Positions 49,701 to 59,235 of a DNA stretch of 64,000 nt are shown piece by piece (position 1 is the first letter of the stretch; each line of letters opens with the position of its first letter). This DNA comes from Perkinsus olseni (taxonomy: Eukaryota > Perkinsozoa > Perkinsida > Perkinsidae). The stretch covers positions 1-64,000 of the forward strand of contig JABANP010000184.1 of NCBI GenBank assembly GCA_013115135.1, read 5' to 3'. A program made the position numbers and the translations under genes. The notes below the pieces were generated by a model. It worked only from the letters and a program-made list of their open reading frames with translations. It ran no database searches and had not been told where the DNA came from.

Positions 49701-51740
49701 ACCTCGAACCACAAGAACATCTGTAGTGTAGCTTCCTTCTCCACAATTGAGGGTCACTCGGCGTGCTTCTCGAACTCTCTCCTTCTCACCATTGGCGTAT
49801 ATAAGGGTCACAGGGGAATCTAGTTGAACAGAGCGAGCATTACCGAGGGCGTTACCAACAGTCGATGATATCAGATGAGCCACACAGCCGCTATCGAGCA
49901 GCCATTTCATAGGTGTGGTAGTTCCATCACCCGCTACAATCTCAGTACAGATACTAGTCAGACGCTTGCTGCTAGCAGCACCATCAGCACGCTCTAAATT
50001 ACGAAGGTCTATTGAAGGGCAGGCGGAAGAGTCATCCGAGTGTCCCAGAATTACCTCGCGTGTCGATTCTCCTTCTACACAATTAACTGCACTAGATTCA
50101 TCTACGTCATCAGCTGGAAGGTTGACACAGTTCTCAACGGAGCTGACCACATTTGCTGGTACTTCGGGACGTTGCTGAGCTTCTGCAGTAACTGGTGGAG
50201 TAGCTGGTTGATCAGTGCCCTCGACCTGTTGTGTAGAGCTCTGAGACTCCTCTACACGACGTCGCTTCCGATTGCTACCATCGGCATTGAATCCACGATC
50301 TCGGCGAGCAAAGACACGGCGACCTAAAACAGCTTTACCATTGACCAACTGCAATGCCTTCTGGGCTTCCGGAGCATTCTCAAATTGTATCAGTCCAATA
50401 CCGCGACTCCTCCCACTTGAGGAGTCCCGAAAGACCTTCAAGGAGATGGGCCTTACCCCAGCCACCTTTAGAATTGAGCGAAAGGCGCTCAAGAGGTCGG
50501 ACTCGGTAGCAGTATACGATAAGTTGGTCAGGAACAGCCTGTCGGTGTTGGTGGTGGCGTCGGTGGTCGTTGCAGCCACCGGCATCGTAGCGACAGCGTC
50601 GTCGTCGTCGCCGTCACAGACTTGGCTCTCGATAGCATTCACAGTGCTTCGCCCGTGGCGCCTACTTGCACGGCGTAGCAGAACGGCACTATGACGCCTA
50701 CCGTACTCGATGAGCTCTTCCAAGGTCGGAGAGTTACCAAACTTGTGTAGGATGTCTTCGCATATATCGTCGGCGAAGCTGGCGAATAGACGATCTGAGA
50801 TATCCTCTCTGGTGAGAGGGAAACCCCGTTGAGCGTCGATTGCCATTCGAGTATAGTCGAACCTCAGATAAAAAGATTCAAAGGTCTCTTTCTTGGTATC
50901 CCACACGATACGTTCCCATCGGTCAATAAGCAATCTTCTCGAGTCGACCGAGAGGAACCTGTCAGTCAGCTCTTTACGGATATAGAAAGCACGGTGCATA
51001 GCTTTTCGATACCCGCGATAGCCGTCATCCTTCATCTGCTTGTCCACAGTGTTGACAACAATCTCCCTGACCTCGTTCCCAAGACAGCGCTCAAGATAAG
51101 CACCTTGGAAGAATGCTGGACTCGGGCCATATCCAATATCCCAAGCTGGTGTCCTCTCACATTCCTGAATGAAGGTAAGCACAGACCTCTGGTCTTTCCG
51201 ACCGCAATACACTCCACCAGGCGGAAGCGGCGCTTTATCGGAACGCTTCATAGCGTCGTCATACATCTTCTGCAATTCCTTCTCGGACCAACCATTTAGC
51301 AAGGAGTCCGCTTCAAAGAGACTCCCCAGGCCTTCCTCACCTGGGACATCTGGAAGGGAGGTGCGAGGTGGGGAAGGTTGGTGGATGCCTTCCTGTTCGC
51401 GAATACCATCGGCAGCCACAGCCTGATCGTGCGAGAGCGGGCTCACTGGAACCAATTGTTGATTAGCAACAGATCCTACTGTTTGATGAGAGCGATCCCT
51501 AACCACATAGTCAACACCGAAATCACTCTGAGCGGCATTGGAAGTCCGAGCAGTATGTCGTCGTGGAGATGCCAAGAAACTCCTAAGGAAGGAGATACAG
51601 GACACAGAATGGCGTGGTTGCGAACCAGAACTAGTACCATTCCCAGGCATACTGATATTCATACGTGAAAGCCTCTCAGCAAGCCTCCTAACCTCCTCGT
51701 CTCCGAGGTCGTCAATACGAACCGATGATGTTGATGACAT
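46785..51740 (-). CDS. retrotransposon 2 Gag-Pol with RRM domain
   Basis: 1651 residues from ATG 51740. Residues 1-360 are Gag-like (helical, for example WDTKKETFESFYLRFDYTRM). Residues about 401-480 form an RRM: RNP2 LFLTNL and RNP1 RGIGLIQF with the expected spacing, followed by a basic RKRRR. Aspartic protease at about 616 (LLDSGCVAHLI). RT: VTVDARGINKFLG, WDDVTRAFLQVLL, LPFGLVNSPCSL, FQYYMDDLLYTS (near 987). RNase H: FCDAAGNG, PRLELCS, LLTDSQLNAW, NPSDAGTRP. Integrase: HVHDVHGGHPGRIALTRWAW, CPGCQAR, YYDVTGPY, LVVDQGL. No CCHC knuckle is present; the RRM may replace it for RNA binding. Confidence 0.9.
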   Translation of the reverse strand: MSSTSSVRIDDLGDEEVRRLAERLSRMNISMPGNGTSSGSQPRHSVSCISFLRSFLASPRRHTARTSNAAQSDFGVDYVVRDRSHQTVGSVANQQLVPVSPLSHDQAVAADGIREQEGIHQPSPPRTSLPDVPGEEGLGSLFEADSLLNGWSEKELQKMYDDAMKRSDKAPLPPGGVYCGRKDQRSVLTFIQECERTPAWDIGYGPSPAFFQGAYLERCLGNEVREIVVNTVDKQMKDDGYRGYRKAMHRAFYIRKELTDRFLSVDSRRLLIDRWERIVWDTKKETFESFYLRFDYTRMAIDAQRGFPLTREDISDRLFASFADDICEDILHKFGNSPTLEELIEYGRRHSAVLLRRASRRHGRSTVNAIESQVCDGDDDDAVATMPVAATTTDATTNTDRLFLTNLSYTATESDLLSAFRSILKVAGVRPISLKVFRDSSSGRSRGIGLIQFENAPEAQKALQLVNGKAVLGRRVFARRDRGFNADGSNRKRRRVEESQSSTQQVEGTDQPATPPVTAEAQQRPEVPANVVSSVENCVNLPADDVDESSAVNCVEGESTREVILGHSDDSSACPSIDLRNLERADGAASSKRLTSICTEIVAGDGTTTPMKWLLDSGCVAHLISSTVGNALGNARSVQLDSPVTLIYANGEKERVREARRVTLNCGEGSYTTDVLVVRGLTVPAILSLHKLARDVGFVSWFLNSEGSETLQLGYKNVLRLSSENARSAQPAFIVGSVGVCDLPDSPFDDLMCTACRPGLPRLRPPDKEEGQILVDHVPASEGNTRARVTLPWLSSERPNSSTSGLGRAAAVARDQATCRKLKDMGGTWYNDFCKEVRNMVDSGYIRPLTADEVDENLPIMAAVTALRPNHKTQPVRVTVDARGINKFLGSGDTRLLRHALRAILLRFRLCPFVGWDDVTRAFLQVLLFSADCKYLNVRVGGRYYRCLVLPFGLVNSPCSLCLVLLDVQETLVLTYGSVAHAFQYYMDDLLYTSWKWSELFVRRQHGREMLKKRASMHCQPSKSVLGRDPVYATENPADAPSECWGEDEETTMMAETSPSKLTEAKLCTQLGYVWERSDDVLSTRPVALNNEDLSTRRHCFHALGQLYDPLGINIEEGARQRLLLSKVAHVTASWDSKDVPCDVTQEIHALFRSSPSPQPRFVDLRQGFAVFCDAAGNGCICADVRGMKDGRRLVARQATLNSKWTIPRLELCSILLGYSLMEEVLGQREAITSEGLSIGPIWLLTDSQLNAWRIKRPSRADARYLPLLERNRMTKLRSGLTALAKETGYPIKVAHIRGRVNPSDAGTRPESGCQMVPMDGLKMQAVLQEATVVTTFSPTPSFSDEDFVDEFDEQKDGNDEDLVVHLVGAVSSLEKGVPDAVSSADLLFEIGVAQEACNDLALLKKKLGSQSVDGYMLKNGVLHRVGSVSLDDANRGSCPTVQAVVPDNRRDLQWRIIRHVHDVHGGHPGRIALTRWAWHRYYWKNVDATVRRFNAQCPGCQARRQAAAKMKQMSSRPPACSAQFGPFAVAYYDVTGPYQVSRSSSDSSQQKLYCFTLCCHASRFIKATVSYDKTGYSGARLLRQMVTEEGPIRLLVVDQGLLVPEVLSLGKELGFLVVSTPPRGEELRAWGERPHRDVHSVLRRSLMGHL

Positions 51741-51790
51741 CGATGACTATCAAGTCCTTCAAAGTCTATGGAGTCGAGATCCCGGTAGAA

Positions 51791-52027
51791 TGTGCAGGTT
51801 TTATTAAGTGAACAAAACACCCAATATAGACCTGGTAATCGCACTATAGAAGTACGATAGTGGACGAACGTAACAGATCGTTATACAGTAATACAGCAAC
51901 GACTAATACGTCAATGCAACTAGCGCTAGAGAGACAGCAGAACCGTACACAAAGACAACGATAGCACAGTCAAATCTCATCATCTTGCTGTCTTAGCGAT
52001 TCTCTGCCTCATGCCGAAACCGGCACA
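51791..52027 (-). repeat. 5' LTR of retrotransposon 2 (237 bp)
   Basis: Pair of the copy at 45996-46232. Just inside it, the element strand reads TTCTACCGGGATCTCGACTC, which could pair with the 3' end (without CCA) of a tRNA with a T-arm-like GAGTCGAGATCCCGG; this primer-binding site is only suggested. Confidence 0.92.
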
Positions 52028-52496
52028 AGAGCTCCTTAGAGTCTCAGATTGAAGCACAGGGGCTGACGTATAGGTCTGATTCCCCACCTGCATCGTTAGA
52101 GATCAAGGAAAGTGGCCAAATGACTTGGGTGCAAGCTGCTGGCCCTGTTACGAAAATAGAGTGGTTGCGAACAGCATTGCAGCGGGACGTTGCTGCAAGT
52201 CGTTACTTCAAACTCTCTGATGGGACAATAGGATTCTTTTCCGCCGATCAAGCGGTTACGCTAGGAGAGAGCATCACTGTTTTGAAGAGGTGAAGTAGAT
52301 GAATGTCTATTAGAGCCTCCTATTTATTAGGGCGCCGTTCCGATGTTAGGACCTACCCTACAATGTTGGACCGCCAAGAAATCAGGTGAGTATGACCTGT
52401 CGTCGTAGCCTTTTTGCCTGCCGTTGACTGAGGCATTATCATGTTTTTAGGAACGTGGAGCCTCACGGCAACGATGAACCACCTCCACCCAAGTAG

Positions 52497-52963
52497 CGAC
52501 AAACGACAGTTTGTTCAGTTCAGTTTGGTTGCGTAGCCTCTTCTGTTGCGGGGGCGTAATTTTTTTAAAAAGTCATGAAGCTTTTGAGTAGCTCACTTGC
52601 GCTTTCGTGTTTTAATTTCCTAGCTCTTCTTTCAGCTACCAATCTACACTTGCGATGGATATCAAGCGGAGCTCATCTGGCATCGAGGACACTGGCGTGG
52701 TAAAGATTTAATATACAATCTGTGCGCTCTTTCCGTCAAATGGGACTCGCGATCGTTCGGACCCCACTTGTCGCATTCTTACTGTCCGATCGAACTCTTC
52801 ATCGGTACAAGAAAAGCAGAAATAATCTTGTGTAGTGTGCATGCATCCAGATGGTGTACAATTCGTGATATAGCCCCTAGAGCACCGTGATCATAATATA
52901 GTAATATGGCACTTTGGATTTTCGGAAGGACTCGTCGTAAGCTGCCCGGAGGTTTTATGATTT
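52497..52963. other. first exon region of family C copy 1 and spacer
   Basis: About 470 bases homologous to 56229-56830. A segment near 52655-52715 (AAGCGGAGCTCATCTGGCAT, reading RSSSGIEDTGVV) matches the paralog's RQSSSSIEDTGVV and ends in GTGGTAAAG, a possible splice donor, but the upstream signal-peptide frame is interrupted in this copy. Confidence 0.45.
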
Positions 52964-53549
52964 ACGGTACGAGCCTGACAATCGTTATTACATCTCCCAT
53001 ATTCAGGATTATCCTCCCGAGTGGTCTTCTTTCTATAACCACGCAATGAACGTCACATTCTGTGAATTCGGCGATGGGAGGTATACCCCAATTGTTGACC
53101 ACGGGCGGCTGACAATAGCAGTTAATGACACTACCGTTGCAACAAACCGGGCTTATTGCCCCAGGCTTGGAGACCGACCTGCTTTCCAAATTAGGTAGGA
53201 GATAATGCGCGATGCATGTTAAAGCCTGTTCTTCCCGTGCAGTTTCTATTCATTCGCCGTTTTTCTCCAATACTTGCCTCGCGGTGTCGAGCAGCGAGTT
53301 GCTCCTACTCGCGTTTTCGATCCATTCACAACGGTAAAGACTTCGAAATTCCGTCATCAGCTAAATAGACTTCACTCGGCTGTCGGTGAGATGGAAACTC
53401 CTCAAAATAGAGTGTTTAACAAACATGATCCTGTCATGAAAGAGTTGATTGAGGGAGTCTGCTCAGCTGTGATCACCTCTATTAAGGAAATATTTACCTT
53501 CGAAGAGGTGTGCCGAGCATACACCTACTTGCTCGACGAAGGTTTTTAG
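52964..53549 (+). CDS. family C protein copy 1, two 3' exons
   Basis: Exon reading YEPDNRYYISHIQDYPPEWS, NVTFCEFGDGRYTPIVDHGR and CPRLGDRPAFQI ends at 53194. A 48-nt intron (53195-53242, GTAGGAG...CCGTGCAG) follows, then the last exon 53243-53549 reads TRVFDPFTTVKTSKFRHQLN, PVMKELIEGVCSAVITSIKE and IFTFEEVCRAYTYLLDEGF. The join is phase 2 (AG|T) and matches copy 2. A first exon with a signal peptide probably lies upstream. The two Cys in the first part and a helical last exon suggest a small secreted protein of unknown function. Three copies exist in the window (also 57163 and 61187). Confidence 0.65.
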
Positions 53550-55392
53550 CACGAATATCGATATCCCCCTTGAACACATTTTGACTGGCCTTGCATGAGT
53601 CGATGTGAGTATTCGAGTATTCGTCTTGCTCGAACACGGGCTGTTTGTCATTTATCAGTAAGTGCTCTCACTCTTTCTTCTTTGGTTACTTCGGAGTTGA
53701 TGTGCCAAGAAACGCATGATGATGTCCATGATGATGTATTCGTTGTATGCCGCTTTTGAGGAGTTTATGTGTTGCATTCAGTCTCAGGAAGGATGGGGCT
53801 GATTACCTCGTCCGGAAGCGCTCAACGCTGGTGGTGGGCAAACTCAGAAAGTAGAGGATACCTCTGCAGTGCCATTTCCAGACCGGACATTCCAGCCTCT
53901 AGATTTCTCGCACTGTCTCTTGCTGGTGCAATCCGAGATCACTCTCAATACTATCCGAATGCGCGGTCTCGTCGGGGTCATCCCTTTGGCAGGATAGGTC
54001 ATATATCAACACAGATCAGAGGTTAAGGGGGATCAACGATTTTTCAGTTTGGCTCTCAATCGAGCCTCAGCTACACCGTTTCACGCAGACGTTTCAAGAT
54101 ACGAGTATCGTTGCGCATCTTGCGATGCATCGCACACGAATCGTTATCATCCGTTGCGTGGACGTGTGCAGCTGCGAGTTTCACCCCCCAAAGAGGGGCC
54201 GAATTCTCTCGACGAACTTTCCAGCCTCTCACGGAAACGGTTAGAAACTGACGGTTTCGAGCTGGGTATGTATGCGGATCCTGATTGAGGAATCACAGCT
54301 AGTGATTGGGATCACATAAATCTGACTGAGACGCATGATTAGTGATGCTGATTACTGACCCATGAGCCAAATCATGGCTAAAAGAGGGCAAAGGGCCTCT
54401 GTCAGAGGCAATGGGCACACGCCGAGAACTGCTCGAGCTAGCTAAGTTCTAGTAAGTTACCCTAAATTACGGTATTTATTTCTGTGGTCGTAGGAACGAT
54501 GCAGTCTGCATCGATTGGTAGACCATAGCAAGTTTCAGGGTAGGCATACTGTGCTCTGACCAGTAATGCTGAAACTCATAGCAGCAGGCATGCGAAACTT
54601 GCTGGGGATTGATGAGCCCGCGAGATCTGGGCGACGTCAAACCGTCCCAGAGCCTCCAACATAGGTGTGGGCGGAAAGTGTTAAAATTAAAGTCAACTAC
54701 ATGTAGTCGCTAATAATAGCATAATAATGGCTTACTAATAACTGTTGCTAATAATCAGGTGATGCACACAGTGTAAACCCAAGCGTATCAGTATATCAGT
54801 CGGTACCGCAGTGGTTCACATCGTGAGTTGTGGGGGATTATGTCTTCTTACTCAAACTACAACTATGGAGTCATCCACTAGCGTCGAGCTAAGCTAGGGT
54901 TCCATGGTTGTGCAGTCGCACAACTAACGCCCGGCCGAGGCGAGCGACGCATCCCTTACCGTCGCGCGGTAATTCAATTTCCCGTATCGCCCTACTCGAA
55001 GGTGCTATCAGCAACGAGAATTTAGTCGTGGAACAGTGCCATTGTCATCGGCATCATGCTACAAGGATGTATTCTCCCTGGTTGGCACCATGCCAACATA
55101 GTAGGAACTGGAGCATTGCTCTCGTGTGGCTGTGCAACTGCCTGACTCTAGTCTTCACCACGGGAGTTGTTTTTTGCCCGCGGCGGGCAGCCCGGCGAAT
55201 ATATATTCACCATGACGATGACTGAGGCGCTCGATGGCTGTTAGGCGTGCATCTTAGAGTCTGAACTTGCAGTAGCCATTCGCCTCCTGGGACGGCCTCG
55301 TGGTCATGTCACTGTAAGATTCATCATTGCTACGGAGCGTCTTGCAAGCTTGGTGTATTTAGTTCGCCCCCTTTCCCTCGGCGTCTAAACGA
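53550..55392. other. 3' flank of copy 1 unit and upstream region of the next unit
   Basis: 53640-54250 is duplicated at 57530-58400 and partly at 61590-62000 (for example CATTTATCAGTTAGTGCTCT and GTGCCAAGAAACGCATG). From 54860 to 55250 the sequence matches the flank at 44930-45460. ORFs here shift frame between copies, so no gene is called. Confidence 0.5.
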
Positions 55393-56228
55393 ATGTCTTG
55401 TCTTCTGCGAATCTTGGTCATCTCTGGTTTCCTTGCCATACGAATCGATTCCACCGGAGGTTATGAGATTTTCTGCAGAGACGGATTAGTAGGCGTGCTG
55501 TCCACTACTGAATGCTTTTTGGAGGAGAACAAAGCTGTAACTCGTGCATTCACCTACGAAGTTACAAGCAATGATGACGGCACCTTGCGCACATCTACCC
55601 AGGACTGCAAGGTGCAGAGGACAGGGCCAGAGATCCAGTTCCCGTCCGGCTGTCCACTCGACCATCTGGCCCACAGGCGCAGACCGAGCTCTTACAACAA
55701 GACTGGCAATGGTGCCAGAGTTCTCGAGAGAGAATACGATCGGCCGTTTCGCAAAGTGGGGAGGTTAGCGAAGAGCTCCATAGTGTCTCAGAACGAAGCA
55801 CAGGGGCAAACGTACACGTCGGATTCCCCACCTGCATCGTTAGAGATCAAGGAAAGTGGCGAAATGACTTGGGTGCAAGCTGCTGGTCCTGTTACGAAAA
55901 TAGAATGGTTGAGAACGGCATTGCAGCCAGACATAGCTGCAAGTCGTTACTTCAAACTCTCTGATGGGACCATAGGATTCTTTACCGCCGATCAAGTGGT
56001 TACGCTAGGAGAGAGCATCACTGTTTTGAAGAGGTGAAGTGCATGAATGTATATCAGAGCTTCTAATTCATCAGCGCGTCACTCTGCTTTTAGGAACTCC
56101 CTTACAATGCTGAACCACCAAGAAATCAGGTGAGGCCTGTCTCGGCTTTTTGTCGGTCAATGAGGCATAAGCATGTCCTTAGGAACGTGGAGCCGCCTAT
56201 CAACAATGAAGAACCTCCGCCCAAGTAG
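55393..56228 (+). CDS. secreted protein (intact paralog), 3 exons
   Basis: Exons 55393-56033, 56094-56129 and 56183-56228 join in frame (641+36+46 = 723 nt) to 240 residues. Both introns are GT-AG with phase 2 borders AG|G, and the same exon structure is kept in the split paralog at 45621-52496. A signal peptide (MSCLLRILVISGFLAIRI) is followed by GGYEIFCRDG, ECFLEEN, TSTQDCKVQRTGPEIQ, a basic region, then TWVQAAGPVTKIEWLRTALQ, ASRYFKLSDGTIGFFTAD and a Pro-rich end NNEEPPPK. No known domain is recognised. The part TWVQAAGPVTKIEWLRT... is nearly identical between copies. Confidence 0.85.
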
Positions 56229-56406
56229 TTATTTTAGTGACACTCATCAGTTTGCGAGCCCTCTTCTGTTACGAGGGCGTACTTCGAACTTCGAGACCTC
56301 AAAAGGGTTAAGATATAATTGCTGTCTTTTTCACAATATGACGTTCCTCGAAGTGTCTCTTCGGAAGTGATCAAATCCTAACTTTCTCAAAAGAGATGAC
56401 GATTAT

Positions 56407-57465
56407 GTGCACCTCATCTGCGCTTTCGTGTTTTTTCTCAGCTATTGGTCTGCAATCGCGATGGAAACCAGGCAGAGCTCATCCAGCATTGAGGACACTG
56501 GCGTGGTAAACGTTGAATATACAATCGGTGCACTCTTCCTGTCAAATGAGATTCAAAATTTCCATTGCAACCAGGAGAGCAGAAAAAAGCTTTCGTAGTG
56601 CGTATCATACGCACTACGAAAGCTTTTTTATCATACGCAGCGTATGCATCCAGATAATGTAGCATCAGTGGCCGTGATATTGCCCTATAGCAGCGTGACT
56701 ATAATATAGTATGAAAAAGAAGCGGTGAGGGGCCGGGAGGAGGTGGTTCCGAAATCCAAACCCTGTGAGCTTAACTCATTAATATGGTATATATCATACC
56801 TTCGATTGTCGGGAGGATCAGTCGTGAGCTTCTTCCAAACTCAACTTTCATGATTCACGCTATACAACTCGTAGGATACGAGCCTGTATATGCTATATTA
56901 CGTCTCGCATCCTCAGGATTATCCTACAGAGTACGGCTCCTTCTATCACGGCAACTCGGAGACCACCTCCTGTAAATTCGGCGAAGCAATCTATGTGGCA
57001 GTTGGCCGCTCTCCGAGGCTCAACATAGAAGTGACTGCCACTACCGTGTCAACAAGTAGCGTTGTTTGCCCCAGGATTGGAGTCCGACCAGCTTTCGAAA
57101 TGTTGTAGGAGATACTAAGCGAGGCATGGTGGATTCTGTTCTTCTCCTGCAGTTTCTATCCAGCTGCAGTTAGCCTCCATTACTTGCCCGACGGTCCCAT
57201 TAAGAAGCTTGATCGTGTTCATGTTTTTGATCCACTCGCAATGGAGACCTCAAGATTCCGTCATCAGCTTAATAGGCTTCGCTCGGCTCTCCGTTGGGTG
57301 GAAAATCCTAGAGACAAGTTTTTCAAGAATGATCCTGCCATGAAAGGGTCGATTGAGGGGATCTGCTCGGCCGTGCTCACCTCCGTTAAAGAAATATTTA
57401 CCTTCGAAGAGTTGTGCCGAGCATATACCAATTTTCTCGAGGAAGATCTGCGGGCCGACACTTGA
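56407..57465 (+). CDS. family C protein copy 2
   Basis: First exon from ATG 56407: MHLICAFVFFLSYWSAIAME, a signal peptide, then RQSSSSIEDTGVV with a possible donor GTGGTAAAC. A middle exon ending at 57104 reads YYVSHPQDYPTEYGSFYHGN, CKFGEAIYVAVG and CPRIGVRPAFEML; then a 58-nt intron (57105-57162) and a last exon (57163-57465) with RVHVFDPLAMETSRFRHQLN, AMKGSIEGICSAVLTSVKEI and FTFEELCRAYTNFLEEDL. The exon pattern equals copy 1. The join between the first and middle exon is not proven; a one-base length difference near 56885 relative to copy 1 may mean a shifted acceptor or a frameshift. Confidence 0.6.
56583..56629. repeat. 47-bp near-perfect palindrome
   Basis: AAAAAAGCTTTCGTAGTGCG continues TATCATACGCACTACGAAAGCTTTTTT: 23-bp arms around a single central base. 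The paralogous site near 52812-52840 has only one diverged arm, so the palindrome arose after duplication. Confidence 0.93.
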
Positions 57466-58028
57466 ACACATTTTGACCGGCCTTGGATAAGTCGATGTGA
57501 ATGAACATTCGTCTTGCTCGAACACAGGCTGTTTTGTCATTTATCAGTTAGTGCTCTCACTCTTTCTTCTTTGGTTACTTCGGAGTTGATGTGCCAAGAA
57601 ACGCATGGTGATGTCCATGATGATGCATTTGTTGTATGTCGCTTTTGAGGAGTCCATGTGTTGCATTCAGTCTCAGGAAAGATGGGGCTGATTACCTCGT
57701 CTGGAAGCGCTCTGTGCTGGAGGTGCGCAAAACCGGTAGAGGATACCTCTGCAGTGCCATTTCCAGACCGGAAATTCCAGCCTCTAGATTTCTCGCACTG
57801 TCTCTTGCTGGTGCAATCCGAGATCACTCTCAATACCATCCGATTGCGCGGACTCGTCGCCGACGAGCCGTCGGGGTCATCCGCTTTAGGAGGATTACTA
57901 ATCCTGGATTAGTTATATATCAACGCAGATCAAAGGTCAAGGGGGATCAAAAATCTTATAGTTCGGCTCTCAATCGAGCCTCAGCTACACCGATTCACGC
58001 AGACAGCCGTTTCAAGGTACGAGACTCG

Positions 58029-58275
58029 GGGCCTATTTCATAGGCGCCCGAAGGATGTAGGTCCCTTAAGGAGAGGGATCTAACCTCAGGAGACTTAATT
58101 TAAGTCACTTAAAGAAGGGGGGGTTGAAGGCGAGGCTGTCCTGCCTTAATAGATCTTTAAAGACCCTTTAGGTGAGGAGCGTTAGTGAAACGCACTTAGC
58201 TTCCTAAAGGTTCTATTTCAAGGAAACTTAAGAAACCTCACTTTAAGGTGCCTAAAAGGCGCGTGGCTACTAAAG
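58029..58275. mobile_element. about 245-bp insertion relative to copy 1, possible MITE
   Basis: The flanking sequence (TTTCAAGGTACGAG... and ...GTGCAGCTGCGAGTT) is continuous in the copy at about 54095-54180, but here it is interrupted by an A/G-rich block starting GGGGCCTATTTCATAGGC and ending near CTACTAAAGG. The start resembles the inverted terminal sequence GGGGCCTATTCAAGT of the element at 59236. The right end is not clearly complementary to the left. Confidence 0.5.
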
Positions 58276-58492
58276 GTTGCGTGGGCGCGTGCAGCTGCGA
58301 GTTCCACCCCCGAAGAGGGGCCGAATTCCTTTCGACGAACTTGTCAGCCTTTCGCGGAAACGGTTAGAAACTGGCGGTTTCGAGCTGGAAATTTCGTGGC
58401 TGTACGGCCAGGGCTGCTGCTTTTCAATGGAGTTCACTACTAGAGCAAGCTGAGCTCTACAAAATTAACCTATTTCTGTTGTCTTAGTGACG

Positions 58493-59196
58493 ATGCAGAC
58501 CACCCAACTAATTATATACGCTGCAGTTCTCCCAATTCTGCTCAACTCAAAGGTAGGTCTCGGAATGAAATCTAATATGTGCGCTTGCGCTCGGCCTTTG
58601 GAGATTGAGGAGAATATAGACTCCTCTACAGGGTGTTCCAATTCGATATGCGAAACGCTTGAATAGGTATACTACGTGTTTGAGGCTGAAACGTGAGTAT
58701 GACATGCAAGAATGTATCCAAAACTAAGTCTTCTGATACTAGCTAATCGATCGGCCGTTTCAGTTACCTGAGGGCGCGCGGAAAAAATTCCCAGCAGAAA
58801 GCCATGCCAATTCGTTATGCAACTCAGTTCTTGTAACTCGAAAAAGAAACTAACAGCTCTTCCACAGCTGTGGACCAATCGGCCAACGATAAGGTCGCCA
58901 TTATTGGACAGAAGAAAAAGGGAACGAAAACACCACTGATTACACACATGCCAGTGGCACCATATTCACCAGAGACAGCTCACCAGCCGGACTCCCATTC
59001 TGAACGGCTTTCCGACGGAAAACTCTCCGTCCCAGTAATAGCCGTATACCCCGCTCCCAGGAGCCCTGGAATACCACCAGCCTGGTATGCTGCCAACGCA
59101 TACCATACAAACCACCCTGAACAAGTTGTTTCCAGTTGTTTGAAACAACTGGAAGCTCTTAACCAGACACTCAGGTATCGATTGAACTGTCCTTAA
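58493..59196 (+). CDS. hypothetical two-exon secreted protein
   Basis: ATG at 58493 gives a hydrophobic leader MQTTQLIIYAAVLPILLNSK followed directly by a donor GTAGGTCTC. After an acceptor-like TTCCACAG near 58866, an open frame to 59196 reads DQSANDKVAIIGQKKKGTKT, PVAPYSPETAHQPDSHSERL and QVVSSCLKQLEALNQTLRYR. The phase of a simple two-exon join does not fit exactly, so another small exon or a different start may exist. No family is recognised. Confidence 0.35.
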
Positions 59197-59235
59197 ACTC
59201 GAGCAAACCATGATTTAGTTATCACGTCTTCCTGG

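Larger units (their letters stand above)
45996..52027 (-). mobile_element. LTR retrotransposon 2, BEL/Pao-like, 6.03 kb
   Basis: Complete element on the minus strand bounded by 237-bp LTRs with TG...CA ends and a 4-bp target duplication (agag at 45992-45995 and 52028-52031). The internal region has one long gag-pol frame and a short 3' frame. RNase H features (TIPRLELCSILLGYSLMEEV and RGRVNPSDAGTRP) are typical of BEL/Pao elements. LTRs differ at about 6%, so the insertion is not recent. Confidence 0.92.
45621..52496 (+). pseudogene. secreted protein gene split by retrotransposon 2
   Basis: The 5' part (45621-45995) encodes MSCLPRILVISGFLAIRIDS, a signal peptide, then the same protein as at 55393. 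The sequence resumes after the retrotransposon at 52028 and continues TWVQAAGPVTKIEWLRTALQ, followed by two small exons with the same GT-AG borders as the paralog, ending ...EPPPPK and TAG at 52494-52496. The element carries an agag duplication on each side. Relative to the paralog the part before the element also has an 11-nt length difference near 45900 that shifts the frame, so the gene may have been damaged before or after insertion. Confidence 0.85.
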
